Source: Miscanthus floridulus (lineage: Eukaryota > Streptophyta > Magnoliopsida > Poales > Poaceae). From it: a DNA stretch of 64,000 nt. The number at the start of each line of letters is the position of its first letter. The first letter of the stretch is position 1. The DNA lies in NCBI RefSeq assembly GCF_019320115.1, contig NC_089595.1, positions 106,275,611-106,339,610 of the forward strand. Direction: 5' to 3'. Positions 1-11,750 of this stretch are shown one piece after another. Under the pieces are notes generated by a model. That model worked only from the letters and a program-made list of their open reading frames with translations. It was not told the DNA's origin and searched no databases. The translations under genes and the position numbers were made by a program.

Positions 1-1707
1 GAATTTGGTGATGATTCTGAGAGGCCACCTCGGAGGCCCTATGAACGCCATAGCGGTACTGGCCGTGGGTTTGAAATGAAGCGCGAGGGTTCAGGCCGTG
101 GGAACTGGGGAACTACCACTGATGAAATTATCGCCCGGTAAGGTAGCTATGTTTTGTTGTATAAGATGTTGAGGTGCACATTTGTGAAGATAGAACTAAC
201 AACTTGTGCTGTTTGGATGACCAGGGAAACTGAGGAAGGCCTGAAGCTGGATGAGAAGGCCCCTGTTCCTGAGAAGCAGGGTGCACCGGAGGATACTCCA
301 CAGGCGGAGGAGAACAAGGAGAACAAGGATGCCACAGCTAATGAGGAAGAAGAGAAGGAAGAGGATAAGGTATACTTTTGCTTGCTTTGATCTTATGACC
401 TAAATGCTATGATTTTGTTGTGAACTTGCTTTTTTGTTTGATATTGAATTAATTTGAAATTAACATGTGGATCTTATCCGGTTATTTAACATTTCAAGAA
501 CAACCTGCCACATTCATGGAGCTGATGAAAATGTGTGTAACAGACAAGTTTTCTGGAAACTTTGAGGTTCCCTTTCCTCACATGTGGCCATCTTAGGGGA
601 CACTCATTGTATAGCTTGCTTGTGATATTCATAGGGCTATATCAGTAAGGTAGACTCAATAGCTGTATGAGTTGCTATAACAGGTGATTTGCACCAGCAG
701 CAGTAACGTAATCCAGTGCAGTTATTTGACTTCAAATTTGCAACAGTTTTAATATTTTCTTATGCACATCTTTATTCTATATGGGCAGTTTCAAGCCTGG
801 TGATCACGACACCTGTTTCCCATAAGGAACTTTCCATACTCATTAGTGTACTGATATGTGTTTCCATGTTGATGATCGCCTGACCAAATTTTTTGATGAT
901 GTAGGAGATGACTCTTGAGGAGTTTGAGAAAATAAGGGAGGAAAAGCGGAAGGCACTTCTTGCCCTTAAGACTGAAGAGAGGAAGGTTGAAGTTGATAGG
1001 GACCTGCAGTCTATGCAGCCACTTGCAAACAAGAAAGGAAATGATGAATTTTTCGTAAAGCTGGTAAGTCGTCATTATGCCTTGATCTTTTCTGCTCTTA
1101 TAATCTCATGGAGATGTCCAAGCTTGATTATTATTTTCTTGGCAGGGTTCTGATAAGGATGCTCTGAAGAAAGAAAATGCTGAACGTGATGAACGCGCAA
1201 AGAAGGTCTTGCATCTCTCTAACTGTTCTGATTTCCTCATATCAAGCTGCTGAAAAATGCTATTTTTTTATTTCCACATTGGTGAAATTGACAATAGCCA
1301 GTTAATTATGGTGTAGCCCACTGTCTTTTTTGAACTCCATGAACACAATAAAATTTACTCTCTTGGATTCATTTGCCATTCCTTTGTCCTGTGGCTATAA
1401 CTGTGCTATAGCGATTTCTCCTGCTTGTGCATTCAATCAGATCACTGGGTTCACTCTTTCTTACTGTATATCTACTGCTAATGAGGGGATGATTCACTTA
1501 TTTCTTTTTTTTTTCTCCCAGTCGGTGAGCATCAATGAGTTTTTGAAGCCTGCTGAAGGAGAAAGGTACTATGGCGGGCGTGGGCGTGGCAGGGGCCGTG
1601 GAGACCGTGGAGGGTTCAGAGGGGGATATGTTGGAGGCTATCGCGCTCCACCAGCTGCTCCCGCAATTGAGGACCAATCCCAGTTTCCTTCGCTTGGTGG
1701 GAAGTGA
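1..1707 (+). CDS. RGG-box RNA-binding protein (HABP4/SERBP1 family), 3' part
   Basis: These are the last five exons of a plant hyaluronan/mRNA-binding (SERBP1/Stm1-like) protein; the 5' part lies outside the window. Exons read as 1-137, 225-369, 905-1063, 1146-1205 and 1522-1707, each junction being GT-AG with the frame kept. The first exon holds the family core (ERHSGTGRGFEMKREGSGRG, then NWGTTTDEI). The middle exons are acidic and lysine-rich, with EMTLEEFEKIREEKR and a probable coiled stretch. The last exon carries an arginine-glycine box (GGRGRGRGRGDRGGFRGGY) and ends QFPSLGGK. Family members bind RNA and associate with ribosomes in nucleus and cytoplasm; that role is inferred from homology. 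No frame damage is visible, so it is probably functional. Its 3' side is followed by MITEs and intergenic DNA. Confidence 0.88.
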
Positions 1708-2156
1708 ACACATCTGGTACCTGAAAAACACATATCATCTTTGCTGTCAAAGTCGGGTTCTGTTTCGCAGATTACTGCTCCATTGCTAATCAGACATAAT
1801 GGTGTCACATGTTGTTTATTCCCAGCTGTGAGTCGACTTTGTATATCAGAGTTGTCTGTCCGAATTTTGTTAGGCAATTTGCCGTTTTACTCGAGAACCA
1901 GTCATGAGGTACCCAGCTTTGTTTCTGTTCTGTGGCTATATTTGCAGTTTTTTCTGGAAAGCCCCTTTATCGATTGTCTTAACAGTAATGTACTAAGGAA
2001 AATCTGCAGTAGAACTGTGATTTCGTGACTGTTTCTATGGCACATGTATACGACACAGGTATGCCATCGGTTATACACGGTAATATCACACAACCAGCCC
2101 AACACATATGCTATGGTGTGCGCGTCTACATATGACGGATCTCACATGTACAAATG
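1708..2156 (+). other. 3' UTR and downstream flank of the RGG gene
   Basis: AT-rich, non-coding sequence directly after the stop codon, most likely the 3' untranslated region followed by spacer. No clear ORF is seen and the polyadenylation point cannot be fixed by eye. The region ends at the TA duplication of the MITE that follows. Confidence 0.5.
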
Positions 2157-2250
2157 TACTCTCTCCGTCCCATTGAGTTTATTGTTTAAAAACTATGCCT
2201 CCTCATAATCCTGGTTCTCGAGCGATAAACTCAATGGGACGGAGGGAGTA
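2157..2250. mobile_element. Stowaway-like MITE (94 bp)
   Basis: The element begins TACTCTCTCCGTCCCATTGA and its right end is the reverse complement of that sequence with few changes (TCAATGGGACGGAGGGAGTA). The ends are bounded by TA, the target duplication of Tc1/mariner-type MITEs. The inverted repeat is about 26 bp per arm and the loop about 40 bp, so the element would fold as a hairpin. It has no coding capacity. The CTCCCTCCGT end motif is typical of grass Stowaway elements. Confidence 0.85.
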
Positions 2251-4272
2251 GCTGAAGTGCGGTGGAATCCGTGACTTCCAGTACAAGATCTCGTACGTCC
2301 CTTCGCCCTTGCCGTTGCGGCGGCTGGTCGTTACCAGCCAGGAGGTCTACGAAAGTGATCTTCGGGTCCTCTTACTGGGCAGGTCCTTTCTGAATGAGAT
2401 AACGATACAATTACCGGACGGACGGTCCCGGGCCGCTCGCTACTGAAGAAAATCTTATCTCTCCTTCCTCCTCCCCATTCATATCCTTTCTCCGCTCACG
2501 TCCTGCCCCACTCCAACATGCGGCCATGGCTGCCACCCTGGCCAGCGGTGGCGTCCTCCTTTCCCGCCCCAGTAGTGCTCCTCCCCCGGCGTCCTTATCC
2601 ATCGGGAATATTTTTTTTAATTTTAACACTTTTTTAAACTAATTTATAAATCTAACATTGTTTATTTTTTATTTTCAAATCTAACATTTTTTACCGTGCC
2701 TATTGTCATGGCACGGCAAAATGCTAGTGCCGCGCCATACATGGTGGCGCGACGAAAGGGCTGACGTGACGACGACCAAGACGCTGACCGGTGACGTGGC
2801 AAGCTCTGCCGCACTATCCATCTTGACACGGCATCGTCGCGCCATCCATCACGGCGCGACGGAGAAGAACAGAGAGCGGCCGCTGGGATCAATGCGACGT
2901 GATGGGCTAGCACATCGCCTGCTCGTGGAAATGATTTGGCTTTGGAAAATGATTTTTTTCTTGCAGCGGAGGACATGAGCCAGATGGCAGTGGCAGATCA
3001 CATGACGCCGCTTTCCCTTGATGGCTTTCATTACTGCTGTTACATTTTGGAGCCCACGGCATGCAGAGACATTAGACCTGCATCATGGCCGCTTAGGATA
3101 CCCGATACAACAGTGGATACACTACTCGCCCCCTCGGGACTGTGGACTGCGGATAGGCGGACTGTGGACTGAGGCGTGCGGCTGCTGCATGCGCCCCCTC
3201 GGGACGCGTGGCTGGATTTGCGAAGCAGCCCGCAGGAACAGGAGCATAGGACGCGTTGAGTCACACTCACACGTCGTCGCGGGAGGCGGACGAGGACGCG
3301 TCTCGGCTCCTCCGCCTGCCCCACACTGTGGCCTGCACCGTTTCAATCTCCCTCCACCTCCAGACGCAATCACGCAACCACCGGTCCACAGCCGCCACAG
3401 GCCACATATCACAATACGGAGTACTAGTAGTATACTCCATTTCGATTTCTATTCCATTTTTATATTTTCTAGTAATAATAGTATAGAGATAGTCCTATAC
3501 TACTAGTACTACGAGTACTTGTATAGGCCTGCCTACCGATGTTACAAGTAGGGTACTAGTTGACTTTTTAAGAAGAAAAAATGACCCTTTTGGTGGGAGG
3601 GACGGCGGTACTCCGTGAGAGCGGTCAGCAAACTGTAGTGAGATCGCGTACTTGTATTATAACCATCAAAGGATTCAAGTGTAGAAGGTACAATGGTATT
3701 ATACATATTGCGAACTATATAGGAAAACATGCTCCCTCCGTCCCCAGATGATGCTTTTGACTTTTTGACATCTTAAATGCCTGCCATCTAGAAAAAATGC
3801 TGGTGAATAGGCTTACGCATAATTGACCGAAGACCGAACCAACTAACCGAGACTGAGACAGAAGCCAACGATATCAATTTTTTTGGTTACTAGTTCGGTC
3901 CGGAGTCCATACTACCAATTATTTTTTTACGATTAGTTCGGTTATTTTTTAACGCACGTCTTTTGGAAAAAAGATCAAATGCAACCTATTCAACACAAAT
4001 TTTTAACATGATCTGTTCCAAATTAACAAACTTCGCCCTAAAAATGTGTTCAAAGTATATATTTAATTAAATTTAGAAAACTTTGTGTTTTTAGAGCGAA
4101 TGCAGTACTTCAAGGTAAACAGGGCAAAAACGCAGTAGCGGTAAGGCTAGGCATGTGAATTTTAATGATCTTTTTTATACTCCATCTGAATTCCGTAGTA
4201 GTATCAGTACAGGAGTATACTAGGCATTTGAATTTCGAGAAAAATCTGCAAAATCTCATTCGGCGATTGGCA
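2251..4272. other. Intergenic DNA with TE debris
   Basis: No gene is supported here. 2600-2700 is very AT-rich and passes abruptly into a GC-rich block (about 2700-3400) with short inverted GGCACGGC/GCCGCGCC motifs, which looks like part of an unidentified DNA transposon. At about 3731-3760 one end of a Tc1/mariner-type MITE (CTCCCTCCGTCC) appears without a recognisable partner end. The remainder is unassigned AT-rich sequence. Short ORFs in the GC-rich block overlap on both strands and resemble no protein I know. Confidence 0.4.
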
Positions 4273-4317
4273 GCCTGTTCGCTTGCTCATATACGATCGT
4301 GGATTATAAGCTGAAAC
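4273..4317. repeat. hAT-like terminal fragment at the Copia break
   Basis: GCCTGTTCGCTTGCTCATA followed by the GATCGTGGATTATAAGC type of sequence resembles the end of a common grass hAT-like MITE family. Only one end is visible and it abuts the point where the minus-strand Copia element stops. It may mark the insertion or deletion event that removed the Copia 3' end. The family assignment is from memory and tentative. Confidence 0.35.
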
Positions 4318-6774
4318 CTAAGTGTCGGTCGGCGGGGCTGCAGCGGACGAGCCGGGTGCTGAGGTCCGAGGGGCAAGCTGGAACTGAGCGCCATCATCAT
4401 CTGACCCTGAGCTCTGTACTGACTGACCCTCTATGGCAGGAAGTGTCGCTGAAGTGGTCTGGGTCTGAGCTGGGGCAGGTGCTACCTGTGAAGTTACAAG
4501 AATATCTGTCGTAGGATCTGAAGATGCAACAGAAGAAGGGAGCCTCTGAGTAGTCACAATGATATGAGCTGCTGTAGAAGGACCGGCGGCATGCATATGA
4601 GGCGATGTAGGCATGCCGGTCAACTCGCTAAAGGATGCTTCAAGACTCTTGGAGACTGACGTGTCAGACACAAATAGCGAGGATGACTGATCCGATGAGA
4701 AGCCTGTATGATATGGTGTGAACTACGGGGCAACCACTAGAGAGGACAACCACTGGGACACCTGAACTGTGGGTGAAGCAAACGGAGCTGGAGGCTGTCC
4801 CTGACTCTGAAGCCCACTGGGCTGTACTGCTAGAGTCGTCGTAGTGGTGGCAGACTGAGCAATCTGGGGCGAGAGCTGTGGCTGTGGGGCCCCAAGTGCT
4901 GTTACTACATGCTGCATAAATCCCATAAGCTGCTGCTGATGCATATGCTGCTGCTGCTGCTAAAGGAGGTGCTGCTGCCGCTGGAACTCGTCTTGACGAG
5001 CCTAAAACTGTGCAAAGTTGGTAGCTGTCTCCTGAGCCTGTCGTGCCTGATCCTGCTGCATCCGCTCAAGAATAGCAATCAAAGCGGGGTTTGTCTGTGG
5101 TGCAGGTGGAGCTGAGCTGAAACTGCCAGCCTCTACATCATGTCTGCATGGAGGCATATGAGGAATCGGCAGATAGTCGTCATCTGAGCTGTCACTAGAC
5201 TCTGTCACCTCCTGCTGTGCCTCAAGCTGCTCCTCCTCAGTAGCGACTATGCCTCTGATGATCTCGTCCTGCTGAGCTGCTGACTCTGGAACATCTGGAC
5301 GACGGCTGGGCTGAGTGGGGGCCTGTGGTGTGCTGTGCCTGATCCTCTGTGCCATGTTATAAGCAGGAAACTCTATGCTAGCACCCTTGTACTCTGCAAC
5401 CATCTCAGGGGTCCTAACCTGCACAGCCTTAAGCATCAAGAAGGTGATCCAATGTGCATATGGAAGCTGTCTGCGACCCTTGAAGCCCTCAGCGATAGTA
5501 TCCTCCATCTCTGATAGAAGGAGGTCCCAGATATCAAATGCAGTCTGTTGCATCAGGGCATTGAGGAGCCAGAGCCGTAGGCGAGTCAGACCCTCTCTGT
5601 ATCCCAACCTAGGAAGTAGTGTCCTCCTGATAATAGCCTCTAGCATACGAGCTGTAGGAGTAAGGTCACTGGGGTTCCTCCTCGACCCCTCACCAAAGGG
5701 CTCCTTGAAGCAATGGTGCACAAGATCTGTAGGGGGCACCATCCCTCCATGAGGACGCCTAGGAGGCTCCTGCTGTCCATAACATACCTCATGCAATCTG
5801 ATAGGCTGATCCTATAGCCTCAGTATCTCCTGGGCCCTGAAACTCATCACCCTGTAGTCTCTGCCGTTGAATGCAAAATGTATGAAGTTATGCTGCGGGT
5901 CAACGTAGAGCGAAGCATAAAACTGCTAAACCCAAGATGGTACATACAGTCTAGTCCGACCAATCAGATCTGTCAGCCCCGACAAATATGACAAGTAGAG
6001 GCGGATATGCTCTCCGGTTGCTGCCACAATAGACTCTATACTGCAGACTCTCTGAGATCGGAAGAATGTCCCACTATTGAGATAAGCATTGTAGAAATCT
6101 TTCTAGAGCGGTGTATAGAAACCCTCTGCTGCTCTCTCATCTCTCCTCGGAGGGAACCATACCTTAAACTCAACAAACCTCAGCTGCCAAACCTGCCTGG
6201 CCATGGCGGCCCTCAAGTCAAGATGTACCACTGGAGGTGGACCCTGTGGTCTAGGCGGTGGGCGTGAACCCCTGCGCTGTGTAGCTAGCCTTGGTGGAAC
6301 TATAGCACTGGTACGACCAGAGCGGCGTAGCTGGGGTGCCGGCTCGGTCTCCTCGGCCTGCTAGCCCTCCTGAGTCTCCTGAGCTGGCTGAGGCTCTGCT
6401 GGTGGGGGCTGCTGCTATGACTCCTGCTGGGACTCCCCCTGAAGTCGAGACTCCTCAATAGCCAGTCAACGTCCTGCCATCATGATAGTCCTAGGTGGAC
6501 CACCATGACGACGCTCAGCCTCCTCAACTGCTGCCCTCTGTGCTGGTGTGAGCTGCGGATCGACAATGACCACACCACTATGAGCACCTCCTCTCTCGGC
6601 GCGCTCTGCGGCCTCAGCAACTGCTGCTGCTCTCGCTGTGTCGGCGTTGAGGTACTTGCGCTTCTTAGATGTGACCTGCTTTGTCGCCTTGCCTTTAGAT
6701 CCTGCAGGCTGGCGAGGCGGGGGCCTCCGATCATCATCTCCTAGACCACCACCAACATTCTTCGTGCGAGCCAT
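4318..6774 (-). pseudogene. Third (post-pol) ORF of the Copia element, nine nonsense codons
   Basis: One continuous minus-strand frame of about 818 codons runs from an ATG at 6774 (MARTKN) to 4318. It is broken by TGA at 6468 and by TAG at 6417, 6363, 6105, 5928, 5814, 5004, 4962 and 4725 (first base, minus strand), with no frameshift. The N-terminal part is basic and alanine/arginine-rich. The middle (5800-5300) holds a helical stretch with LPRLGYREGLTRLRLWLL and LPYAHWITFLMLKAV, similar to grass 'putative plant transposon protein' sequences. The C-terminal third is Gln/Pro/Ser-rich. SIRE-lineage elements carry an envelope-like ORF in this position, but I see no signal peptide or clear membrane anchor, so 'envelope-like' rests on position only. 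It could also be a captured sequence. Confidence 0.6.
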
Positions 6775-8255
6775 CTGATCTGACAAGAAGATGAACTGCC
6801 GCTGACGAAGATCAACTGTCAAACTGACACTCCCGAGGCTTGGCCTCGATCTGTACTCACGAGCTTGGCTCCGAGTTGACTGACAACTGCCACAAGAACC
6901 TCAACGGCACCGACTCACTGCACGATGGAATAGATAGATATACAAATAAATACAATATATCTAATAGATGCGAAAACCCTAGGGAGCAAGCAATGTAGGT
7001 ACGAAATTGAGGCGATGGGCTTTCTACCTGATGAACCGACGATCCGAGAGAAGAAGAGACTTGTCATGCGGGGGAAACCTCAAAACCGGCTAGGGTTAGG
7101 GTTCGCGAAGCTCTGCGAAGAATCTGCCGGGGATCAGCGATAATGTGGCGAAGTTAGGGTTGTTGCGCTAAAGCTAGGCAATTTGATGAATCGGCAGTAG
7201 GGCCTTACCGGTGTGGAGCGAGGACAGCACTGGAGAAGACATAGGCACGGTGAAGGAAGGACGGCGTGGCGTTGTAGGAGTGGGGAGGCGCTGCAGGCGG
7301 CGCTGTGGTGGCGCGCGGTGGCTTGGGCACGCGGGGAGGCGTGGTGGCATGCGAGGCTGGCGGCTTGGGCGTGCGGTGGTGGCGCAGAGGCAAGCAAGGG
7401 CAGCACTGGCGATGTCGGCGGCGCGGGAGACTCTCAGGCGCGGAGGCGGTGGCTACGGCAATTAGGGTTAGGCACTGCTACGGGATACGACTGAGACAAA
7501 AGACACGGGCGGTTAAAAGGAGATCCCATGCATAACGGAGAAGGAAACATGGAAAGAGTTCTGATTCCGCATGTTCTCTACTGACCGGACGCTCCGGTGG
7601 TAGCGGCCGGACGCTACCACCCAGCGTCCGGTCGATTCTAGAGAGGTCCAATTCCCCTGGAATCGCGACTGGACGCATCCGATGGTCCATGACCGGACGC
7701 AGGCAGGGTCCGGTCAGCTCAGCCTGTTCCTTCTTCAAACGACCGGACGCTGGATCCCTTCCTGACCGGACGCACAAGCGCAGCGTCCGGTCACTCCTTC
7801 GGCTTCTGTTCACCTCCTGTGAACTAACCGGACGCTGGACAGCAGTGTTCGATGCAGCGTCCGATGGTCATTTTCCATCAAATCATCAATGTTCCTTCAT
7901 GCTGCCTGTTCCCAATCAAGTCCCAACTTGAATAAGATCTAAATAAACACCAATTGGGACTGATGTGAGTGACCTCTCTCAAACCCTCATATTTTTCAAA
8001 ATATTTTACCTTAGGCTATAATTCTTTTTAAGAAAATAGGCAATAAAAGGGCAAATGGAACAAAACAACAAAACAACATCCATGCATATGCAATACTTTG
8101 TAAGTAAATCTAGTTGCTTGTCAAGTTTGATCCAAGGTTAAGCTTCTTCACACGCTTTTCGGCGGTTATCTTAACCATGTTAGACAAGCCCTATATGCAT
8201 TGCCAAAAAATTAAAGATGTTGTATATTACAATGAATGCAATGGACAACACAAGC
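6775..8255 (-). other. Non-coding spacer between Copia pol and third ORF
   Basis: This is about 1.5 kb of element DNA without a supported ORF. The part at 7050-7480 is GC-rich with several CTAGGGTTAGGG-like stretches; on the minus strand it resembles a transcript leader for the third ORF, which is inference. The part at 7570-7870 carries a cluster of ACCGGACGC/GCGTCCGGT motifs. The part at 7900-8255 is AT-rich. The overlapping short ORFs at 7134-7535 on both strands are products of GC-rich composition. Confidence 0.5.
7570..7870. repeat. Cluster of ACCGGACGC/GCGTCCGGT quasi-palindromes, internal
   Basis: At least eight copies or half-copies of (G)ACCGGACGC and its complement GCGTCCGGTC lie at irregular 20-50 bp spacing. 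The same motif forms the arrays in this element's LTR (13640-13980) and in the solo LTR at 24481-24840. Here the cluster is outside any LTR, between pol and the third ORF. Confidence 0.7.
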
Positions 8256-11200
8256 TCAATTTTTAGTGAAGTTACTAAAATCAAGTACATTGAGCTCATT
8301 CTGCAATCTACAAAATATAGCCTCATCTAGCGGTTTAGTGAAGATATCCGCTAATTGATCTTCGGTTCTTACACCTTCTAGTGATATATCATTTTTAGCA
8401 ACATGATCTCTTAGAAAGTGATGGCGGATATCTATGTGCTTGGTGCGAGAGTGTTGAATCGGATTATTTGCAAGTTTTACCACACTTTCATTGTCGCACA
8501 AAAGAGGTACCTTTTCTAGAACTACTCCATAGTCTAGCAAAGTTTGTTTCATGTATAATATTTGTGCACAACAAGCACCCACGGCAATGTATTCTGCTTC
8601 GGCGGTGGACAAAGCCACACTATTTTGTTTCTTGGAGGACCAAGACACAAGTGATCTACCAAGCAAATGGCACCCTCCAGATGTGCTCTTTCTATCAACT
8701 TTGCATCTGGCGTAATCCGAATCGGAATAGCCAATTAATTCAAATATAGCTCCTTTGGGATACCAAAGGCCAGTGCTTGGTGTATGCTTAAGATACCTAA
8801 GGATTCTTTTTATGGCAATTAAATATGTTTCCTTAGGATTAGCTTGAAATCTAGCACACATACACACACTAAACATGATGTCGGGCCTAGATGCGGTTAA
8901 ATATAACAAGCTACCAGTCATGGAACGGTAGAGAGTTTGATCAACCGGGTTACCTCCCTCATCTAGGTCGAGATGTCCATTGGTAGGCATTGGTGTCTTG
9001 ATTGGCTTACATTCATCCATCTTAAATCTCTTGAGAAGATCTTTTGTGTATTTCTCTTGAGAGATGAAGATGCCTTCTCTCATTTGCTTGACTTGAAAAC
9101 CAAGAAAGAATGTAAGCTCACCAATCATTGACATCTCGAACTTCTTCGACATCAATTCACCAAATTCTTTGCATGAGTCTTCATTTGTTGATCCAAAGAT
9201 GATATCATCAACATATACTTGACAAATGAAGATATGCCCATCAAGCTTCTTGGTGAATAGTGTGGTGTCGATCTTCCCAATGGTGAAGCCCTTCTCAACG
9301 GGGAAGTCCCAAAGGTGCTCATACCAAGCTCTTGGGGCTTGCTTAAGCCCATATAGTGCCTTGGACAACCTATAAACATGATTAGGATATCTAGGGTCTT
9401 CAAACCCGGGAGGTTGATCAACATAGACTAGTTCATTAATAAAGCCATTTAAAAATGCACTTTTCACATCCATTTGATATAGTTTCATTTCATGATGTGA
9501 TGCATATGAAAGTAGGATACGGATGGCTTCTAATCTTGCAACCGGTGCAAAGGTCTCTCCAAAATCCAAACCTTTAACTTGAGAGAACCCCTTTGCAACT
9601 AGTCTTGCCTTGTTCCTCACAACAACACCTTGATCATCTTGCTTGTTGCGGAACACCCACTTTGTTCCAATGACTCTTGCACCTTTTGGTCGCTCTTCAA
9701 GAGTCCAAACTTCATTGCGAGTGAAGTTGTTCAACTCTTCATGCATGGCATTAATCCAATCCGGATCTTTAAGAGCTTCTTCTACCTTGGTAGGCTCATA
9801 GCAAGAGACAAAAGAGTGATGAGCAATAAATAAAGTAAGTTTTTGAGATCGAGTCATTACACCCTTTGAAGGACTCCCTATGATGAGATCTTGTGGATGA
9901 TCTTATAGGAGAGGTGTATTTCTTCTATTGACCACTTGAGGAGGAGGTTGTGGAGCATCAACATCTTGTGCTTGTACCACCATTTGCTCATGGGAGATAT
10001 GAGTATCTTCATTTTCTACTCTCCTATCTTTTTCACCATCTTGTGGCACACTTGATGAAGAAGGTTGATCAATGACTTGTGCATCATCTTCATCATCTTT
10101 TGGCTTGATGTCTTCCACTAGAATATTCTTCATAGCCTCCCTCAATGGTTCATCACCTACATCATCAAGATTCTCATGTGCTCCTTGGGAGCCATTAGAT
10201 TCATCAAATTCCACATCATATGTTTCTTCAACCAAGCCGGTGGCATGATTCAATACACTATATGCTTTGGACTTTGATGAGTAACCAACAAAAAAACCAA
10301 TATCACAACGTCTTTGAAACTTCCCTAGGTGTTGCTGCTTCTTGTAGATGTAGCATTTGCAACCAAACACCCTAAAGAAGGAGACGTCCGGCTTCTTCCC
10401 ATTGAGCAACTCATAAGGTGTCTTGCTAAGGAACTTTTGAAGGAATAAGCGGTTGGATGCATAACATGCGGTGTTGATTGCTTCCGCCCTTAGAGCTTCT
10501 GGGGTGTTGTACTCATCAAGCATAGTCCTTGCAAGAGTCATCAAAGTTCGGTTCTTCCTCTCAACTACACCATTTTGTTGAGGAGTACAAGCTGTGGAGA
10601 CTTCATGCTTGATCCCAACTTCATCACAATAAGCTTCAATATTTGTGTTGTCAAATTCTTTTCCATTGTCACTTCTTATCTTCTTGAGCTTCACTTCAAA
10701 TTCATTTTGAGCTCTCTTGGCAAACTTCTTGAAGCAAGATGCAACTTTGGATTTGTCATGAAGGAAGAATACCCATGTATACCTTGAATAGTCATCAACA
10801 ATCACAAGACAATAGAGATTCCCTCCTAAACTCTTGTATGTTGTTGGTCCAAATAAATTCATGTGTAGGAGTTCTAGCACTCTTGTGGTTGACATGAAAG
10901 CTTTGGTTGGATGAGTATTTGCAACTTGCTTGCCGGCTTGACATGCACTACAAAGCTTGTCCTTCTCAAACTTTACATCCTTCAACCCTCTCACCAAATC
11001 ATTCTTCATAAGCTTCTTGAGTGAGCTCATCCCAACATGAGCAAGTCTTCTATGCCATAGCCACCCGAGTGTTGTTTTGGTGAATAGACAAGTCTTTAAA
11101 TTTGCATCTTCAGAGGTGAAGTCCACTAGATATAAGTTGTTGTATCTAAATCCATTGAATATCACTTGATTGTCATCTACCTTGGATACAACAACCTCCT

Positions 11201-11750
11201 TCTTGGTGAACAAGCATTGGAAGCCAAGATCACACAATTGTCCAACGGATAACAAGTTGAAGCTCAATGAAGCAACATATAGCACATTGGAGATGGAATG
11301 ATCATTTGATATTGCCACTTTGCCCAATCCTTTAACCTTGCCCTTTGAGTTATCTCCAAATGTAATTTTCTCTTGTCCATCTACCTCTTCATCTAGTGAG
11401 GTGAACATACGAGGATCACCGGTCATATGTTGAGTGCAACCACTATCAATAACCCAATGACTTCCACCGGTCTTGTAGTTCACCTATACACAAGAGATTC
11501 AAGCTTTAGGAATCCAAACTTGTTGAGGGCCCTTCACCTTCTCAACAAGTGACTTAGCCACCCAAATCTTCTTAGGCCTATTCTTGTTAGGGGGTCCTAA
11601 GAACATGACTTTCATCTTCCCACTAGAGTCCTTTCTAAGCATGTAGTGAGCATTGAAGGCAAAGGGTCTAGCATGCTTGGGCAAGGGTTGTGGCGGTGGA
11701 GTTTGACACTCAAAATATCTCTTTGGCTTTGGCTTTGGCTTTGATTGTTG
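8256..11750 (-). pseudogene. Copia pol (protease, integrase, RT, RNase H), three nonsense codons
   Basis: This is the pol part of a single gag-pol frame on the minus strand. In order it shows a Copia aspartic protease (HWVIDSGCTQHMTGD, near 11450), a GAG-pre-integrase zinc finger (LWHRRLAHVG...CSACQAGKQ, near 11030), an integrase core with VIVDDYSRYTWVF, IRSDNGKEF and PQQNGVVERKNRT, a reverse transcriptase with [11 protein letters not shown] and the catalytic VYVDDIIFG (near 9200), and RNase H ending with the [14 protein letters not shown] region (near 8400). The frame is stopped by TGA at 11501, TAG at 11486 and TAA at 9905 (first base, minus strand), with reading resumed in the same frame each time. 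The domain order INT-RT-RH is Copia-type and the details fit the SIRE lineage. The catalytic residues seen are intact. Confidence 0.9.

Noticed and set aside
4318..6774. Calling the third ORF a true envelope gene
   Set aside because: Only the position supports it. There is no visible signal peptide, transmembrane anchor or cleavage site, so it is left as a third ORF of unknown function.
7134..7535. Several ORFs in the GC-rich Copia spacer
   Set aside because: Overlapping frames on both strands with low-complexity composition; no homology recognised.
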